64,000 nt of DNA, taken from Steromphala cineraria (lineage: Eukaryota > Mollusca > Gastropoda > Trochida > Trochidae). The notes under the pieces are model-generated. The model made no database searches. It was not told the DNA's origin and saw nothing but the letters and a program-made list of their open reading frames with translations. Every line of letters begins with the position of its first letter. Position 1 is the stretch's first letter. Made by a program: the position numbers and the translations under genes. This document shows, in pieces, positions 58,851 through 64,000 of this stretch. The stretch lies in assembly GCA_916613615.1 (NCBI GenBank), contig OU744726.1, positions 21,393,515 to 21,457,514 of the forward strand, read 5' to 3'.

Positions 58851-59864
58851 GGCATATAGTATGTTCAGCACTTGTAAAAATTCATTTCATTGAAAAAATA
58901 CATGTTCTCAATTATTCAAAGCAGAGTATCAACTGTATATTTGTGAAATTGGGATATCATCTCCATAATGAAAGAGTTGTTTGTTGAATCAACGAACTAA
59001 TTACTTCTAATTAAGAGTTCTAATATACGCGGATGGCTACAACCCTGACTTGTAAACATGTGATTGTTATCCTATCGTTATGAAAAAATATGAACATGTA
59101 TTAATTGTATTTTCCCATTCATGATAAAGTTTCCATAAAAGTTACACTGTCAAAAGTGAAAAATGATTACTATTGTTAATTCAGTTGCCAGCATCAAAAT
59201 CATGATTTTGATAGAAATATGTTAAAAATCATACAAGTAATTAATCACCACTTTCCACATTGTACGCTTTTCTGACACAAAGCAACCTCCTGTGCAAGGC
59301 ATTAATTGAATCACTACCTAACTCAAGCCTTGTCACATATCCTAAACCTTTGGTATTAATGCATCGCCCTCATTGGTAATAATTTGTGATGTCTATAAGA
59401 TTTCTCATATGACCAGCAAGGTCAGCCGCAGTACCTCAAAGAGCGGGCACAGAAAAATCAGAGATGCTGCAAGGCTTAAAGTAGCCAATGAGTTAGGCTT
59501 TGCATGGGAAATTGAACACTTGAATGGTTTTAACTCTCACTTTTATATTAAATTTGTGTTAACTAAGCCCTGGTTAAGAAGTTATTAATATCCAGTATAT
59601 ATATATTGGAATTTAATGTATATGGTCATAAAACCCACATCTGATATTCTAGTTAGCAAATCAAGTTATGTAGTTTTTCAAAACATTGATATCACTTTGC
59701 TCATTTTGCATTTTGCATGGATGTTTAAATCTTCTTGTTTATGAATATTTGTTGTAATGAAGTCATGGTTGTATGTATGTAGAAATATGTGCAGATTCAA
59801 ATTTTGTGAAAACTTAAATTAAATAAAGTAAGAAAAATTGTATGTTTCAGGTTATCCTGGTTCA

Positions 59865-59964
59865 CCTTTTTAGCTCATCAGGTCTGAAAGACCCGATGGG
59901 CTTATGGCATGGCATGGCGTCCGGCGTCCGTCCATCCGTCCGTCCGTCCGTCCGTCCGTCCATC

Positions 59965-59996
<32 letters not shown>

Positions 59997-61905
59997 GAAA
60001 CCAATGACTCGAGAGAGCTGAAATTTGATGTAAAGACTCCTTGGCAAATGGGGATTCTAAATTGTAGATTTCGTGACCCCATGACCCCAAATGGGGTCAC
60101 AGGGGTCAAAACCTTAAAAACCTATTTTCATCTTCTTCTTCAGTTCCAAAAGGTCTAGAGAGCTGAAAAGTTGTGTGTAGACTCCTTGGCCAATGGGGAT
60201 TCTAAATTGTAGATTTCGTGACCCCATGACCCCAAATGGGGTCACAGAGGTCAAAACCTTAAAAACCTATTTTCATCTTCTTCTCCAGTTCCAAAAGGTC
60301 TAGGGAGCTGAAAAGTTGTGTGTAGACTCCTTGGCCAATGGGGATTCTAAATTGTAGATTTTGTCACCCCATGACCCCAAATGGGGTCACAGGGGTCAAT
60401 ACCTTAAAAACCTATTTTCATCTTCTCCTCCAGTTCCAAAAGGTCTAGAGAGCTGAAAAGTTGTGTGTAGACTCCTTGGCCAATGGGGATTCTAAATTGT
60501 AGATTTTGTCACCCCATGACCCCAAATGGGGTCACAGGGGTCAATACCTTAAAAACCTATTTTCATCTTCTTCTCCAGTTCCAAAAGGTCTAGAGAGCTG
60601 AAAAGTTGTGTGTAGACTCCTTGGCCAATGGAGATTCTAAATTGTAGATTTTGTCACCCCATGACCCCAAATGGGGTCACAGGGGTCAAAACCTTAAAAA
60701 CCTATTTTCATCTTCTTCTCCAGTTCTAAAAGGTCTAGAGAGCTGAAAAATTGTGTGTAGACTCCTTGGCCAATACCGATTATAAATATTAGTTTTGGTG
60801 ACCCCTTGACCCCAAATGGGGTCACAGGGGTCAAAACCTTAAAAACCTATTTTCATCTTCTCCTCCAGTTCCAAAGGTCTAGAGAGCTGAAAAGTTGTGT
60901 GTAGACTCCTTGGCTAATGGGGATTCTAAATTGTAGATTTCGTGACCCCATGACCCCAAATGGGGTCACAGGGGTCAAAATCTTAAATGCCTGTTTTCAT
61001 CTTCTTCTCCAGTTCTAAAAGAACTAGAGAGTTGAAAAGTAGTGTGTAGACTCCTTGGCAAATGGGGATTCTAAATTGTAGATTTCGTGACCCCATGACC
61101 CCAAATGGGGTCACAGAGGTCAAAACCTTAAAAACCTATTTTCATCTTCTTCTCCAGTTCCAAAAGGTCTAGGGAGCTGAAAAGTTGTGTGTAGACTCCT
61201 TGGCCAATGGGGATTCTAAATTGTAGATTTTGTCACCCCATGACCCCAAATGGGGTCACAGGGGTCAATACCTTAAAAACCTATTTTCATCTTCTCCTCC
61301 AGTTCCAAAAGGTCTAGAGAGCTGAAAAGTTGTGTGTAGACTCCTTGGCCAATGGGGATTCTAAATTGTAGATTTTGTCACCCCATGACCCCAAATGGGG
61401 TCACAGGGGTCAAAACCTTAAAAACCTATTTTCATCTTCTTCTCCAGTTCTAAAAGGTCTAGAGAGCTGAAAAATTGTGTGTAGACTCCTTGGCCAATAC
61501 CGATTATAAATATTAGTTTTGGTGACCCCTTGACCCCAAATGGGGTCACAGGGGTCAAAACCTTAAAAACCTATTTTCATCTTCTCCTCCAGTTCCAAAG
61601 GTCTAGAGAGCTGAAAAGTTGTGTGTAGACTCCTTGGCCAATGGGGATTCTAAATTGTAGATTTCGTGACCCCATGACCCCAAATGGGGTCACAGGGGTC
61701 AAAATCTTAAATGCCTGTTTTCATCTTCTTCTCCAGTTCTAAAAGAACTAGAGAGTTGAAAAGTAGTGTGTAGACTCCTTGGCAAATGGGGATTCTGAAT
61801 TGTAGATTTCGTGACCCCATGACCCCAAATGGGGTCACAGGGGTCAAAACATATTTTTATCAAAAGTCTGATGAGCTACAGAGCCCATGGCTCTATTTTT
61901 TTATG
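59865..61905 (-). mobile_element. Pearl/HINE-like element family 2, copy E
   Basis: Inverse copy in DSTYK intron 2. TAGCTCATCAG at 59871-59881, GGTCT/AGACC hairpin at 59881-59893, and at the other end CTGATGAGCTA (61868-61878) with the AGAGCC/GGCTCT hairpin (61880-61894). About 12 units, nearly all exactly 145 bp (one variant is 144). Units are much more alike than in copy D and show higher-order periodicity. Confidence 0.85.
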
Positions 61906-62157
61906 ATAAAAAATGATTTAATATGATGGCCGTTATTTGTCAGAAAATTTGATGATGTTGTTGGTCGGTACTTTTGGGTATTCTTGAATCTCTGTGAATA
62001 ATTGTACAAGATGACCAACTGACACACTTTATACCTGATACCTGATAATTACACTCAGGTGATCAAATTAATCACTGTCATCAGCTATTGTAAAGAGATT
62101 ATAGATAGGGAGAGCCGAGTATCATTTCTATATATATTTAGGTTATATTGAAACTAT

Positions 62158-62222
62158 TCTGAACTCTCGGCCAATGGCTAAAATGCTGCCCAACGCCCCT
62201 TAACAATAAATCACTCACTTAT
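62158..62222 (-). mobile_element. SINE scrap (ACGCCGC family), inverse
   Basis: In inverse it reads AAGTGAGTGATTTATTG, GGGGCGTTGGGCAGC, ATTTTAGCCATTGGCC, a diverged relative of 6786-6853. Confidence 0.5.
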
Positions 62223-62501
62223 GACTACAAGAAAGATAGTATCAGCAATCGTAGATTTATGGTTAATCAACATCCAAAAATTTAGTTTACAAACCATAGG
62301 CATCTCAAAATAAAACACAATATAACAGTGATGAAGTATTGGATTGGTAAAAATATCTATTGTTCCAGTGTTGTCTTAGTCCCTAAGTTTCTCTGTCTTT
62401 ATCAAACTTTTTTCACACTGAGAGTGGAAGATTAGATGGATTCTACAAAATTACATACGTAGTGATTTGCTGTTGCAAATTTTCAACTTTTCAGTGAACA
62501 C

Positions 62502-62789
62502 TAGGGGTGCAACCACACAGGAGGGTCGCGATACGATACGTATCTAGATATTTGGGGTACGATACGATACGTATCTCGATACGTATTACACAGGATAGTG
62601 AAACTGTAAACATTTACTTTATTTGTCTATAATAAACACTGTTGACACTGACAGGGTAAAAAATTCAAATTAAGAAATTTAATTCCACTTTAGGTCGTAT
62701 CGTAGTGTATCGATTCAGAGGCAAAACGTATTGTGTATCTTATCGTCAGCCATATAATCGCGATGCATCGGTGTATCGTTGCACCCTTA
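62502..62789. mobile_element. hAT-type MITE with 8-bp target duplication
   Basis: 288 bp with 12-bp ends TAGGGGTGCAAC and (inverse) TAAGGGTGCAAC, flanked by GTGAACAC on both sides. The interior is rich in CGATACGATACG-like strings, as in the 27.4-kb MITE, which suggests a shared source family. Confidence 0.85.
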
Positions 62790-63482
62790 GTGAACACCTG
62801 AATCATGTGAGAAACTTGATTCTGTTAGGAATCTGATGCCCCCCCCCCCCACCAAATGATTATAATATTTATTGTTTGTATAATAAACATGTTATGTTTT
62901 GTCAAAGCTTTATTGAAAGGGGATGGGGGTATATTGTCACATGTTGATTTCAATTGCTGTTCCTTGGACATACAACTATGTGTAATCATTTTCAATCGTC
63001 ACACATCACTTCCCTTGCTGCTCATATTTCATCAATATAAGCTGGCCGAGATGAATAAACTGCTAGGTGTGACCTAAACTCATCAAAGCAGAACCTGCAT
63101 TATTACTAAACCACCTATCAACTTCAAGCATGCATGACAAACTATTACTCAACTTCTACAAAACTGTTATCCTGTCATAATGTCTTATTTCAGAAATAAT
63201 CATTTCGCTACTTTCAAAAAAGAAGATGCATTTAATATGATGCAAGTACCTGCATCAAATTTCATCAAATTTTCAAATTTCATCAAAAATATTAACATGT
63301 CATTGATTTTTAGATTTGACATTTTTTTATGATCTAAATAGGGTAATAAACTTTTCAAGTAAATTTTTCCAGGTTTCAAATTTTATCAAAACGTTGAATA
63401 TGTATTATTAAAATGTTTACTTTGAAAAATGTTGTTGTGATTAACTTTTAAAGAACCTATAGATATTATTAACAATTTTCAG

Positions 63483-64000
63483 GACATCAGTGAACTGAGT
63501 ATACTAGGAAAGGTGACAAACTTCCGCCCTGTGTTCTTTGTGAGAGTTCCTCCCCCTGGGTCAAGGACAGTTGACACTGACCCACCAGATGGCGCTCCGG
63601 GCACTCCAACCAATCAAATGAAGTTATCTTCATCATGTGACTTTCCAAAAGGTGCTACACCCTCCTGGTCAGGAAAGAAAGAACTTCTTACTCAAGGTTT
63701 CAAAAACTCAACGTTTGTGTCTTCAAATTTAGCCTACCAGCAGCTTTGTAAGCTGGGATATCTTTCAGACGAGACTTCAGCGAAACCTGAAGTGAGAAAA
63801 GTATTGACTCGAGATTATTTTGAAGTTGAAAGTGAATACGTGGAACGCTTTCAGGACATTCATCAAAAGTTTGCCTTGTTTTCAAGACGGACACTTCAGA
63901 GCTTTCTGATCAACGCTTCCACAGTACTGAACAATTCTCACACACGATGCCTGAACATGTTCATCATGTCCGCCTTCGACATGGCGCGAGACATGCTGAT
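63483..64000 (+). CDS. DSTYK: DSTYK exon 3 (partial, runs off the window)
   Basis: Acceptor TTTTCAG ends at 63,482 and the frame is open to the last base. FRPVFFVRVPP matches FSFPVFFFKVPK of human DSTYK; further on LGYLS, FALFSRRTLQSFL and TRCLNMFIMSAFDMARDM match LGYLSSS, FSHQVLQTRL and CHCLDIFINQAFDMQRDL. These precede the helical middle region. The kinase domain must lie beyond the window. The codon use and GC content rise relative to the intron. Confidence 0.9.

Larger units (their letters stand above)
51325..63482 (+). other. DSTYK intron 2 (12.2 kb)
   Basis: Contains, in order, two TIR elements with adjoining long palindromes (51,391-53,155), a Tigger-like MITE (53,251), 3 kb of AT-rich sequence with no recognised feature (53,430-56,500), two diverged copies of one repeat (56,510 and 58,590), a pearl-like array (59,865-61,905), a SINE scrap and a hAT-type MITE (62,502). 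Between 62,800 and 63,482 only a poly-C run and AT-rich sequence are visible. Confidence 0.75.

Noticed and set aside
59373..59588. 71-codon plus-strand frame (MTSKVSRSTSKSGHRK...)
   Set aside because: Isolated in DSTYK intron 2, no recognisable domain or splice context; length is within chance for this sequence.

Overview
The window looks like a piece of an animal nuclear genome, most likely a bivalve mollusc. The genes are split by long AT-rich introns with GT-AG junctions. Introns and flanks are full of non-autonomous transposons, including tandem-repeat elements of the bivalve 'pearl'/Helentron (HINE) type with (ACGG)n tracts, SINE fragments of a kind familiar from molluscs, and a DIRS retrotransposon. 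The organism call is inference from repeat style and gene content, not from a database match.

Two host genes lie head to head. On the minus strand (5,698-39,318) is a POMGNT1-like gene of 27 coding exons. I joined it by hand from splice sites and phases; the exons total 2,676 nt, exactly 892 codons including the stop. It encodes a type II membrane protein with two tandem ILEI/FAM3-type stem domains and a C-terminal GT13 glycosyltransferase fold. Motifs expected to be catalytic (EED, WDxW, NRP) are altered, so it may be a pseudoenzyme or lectin-like relative of POMGNT1. On the plus strand (43,238 to beyond 64,000) are the first three coding exons of DSTYK (dual serine/threonine and tyrosine kinase); the kinase domain lies outside the window.

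Layout: 1-705 minisatellite; 1,021-3,728 a TIR element inside 60-bp direct repeats; 5,698-39,318 the POMGNT1-like gene; inside its intron 3 (27,824-37,313) a sense-oriented DIRS element with inverted terminal repeats, an internal complementary region, Gag, RNase H and tyrosine recombinase frames, an internal deletion that removed the reverse transcriptase core, and a nested pearl-like copy; 39,319-43,237 the intergenic space with a LINE 3' fragment; 43,238-64,000 DSTYK, whose introns 1 (7.4 kb) and 2 (12.2 kb) hold two large pearl-like copies, MITEs of several superfamilies and three palindromes of 130-175 bp.

No tRNA, rRNA, CRISPR array or bacterial-style operon was seen. The most notable points are the duplicated-stem, motif-altered GT13 gene, the structurally legible DIRS element, and two pearl-like families with different sequence but one shared end architecture.
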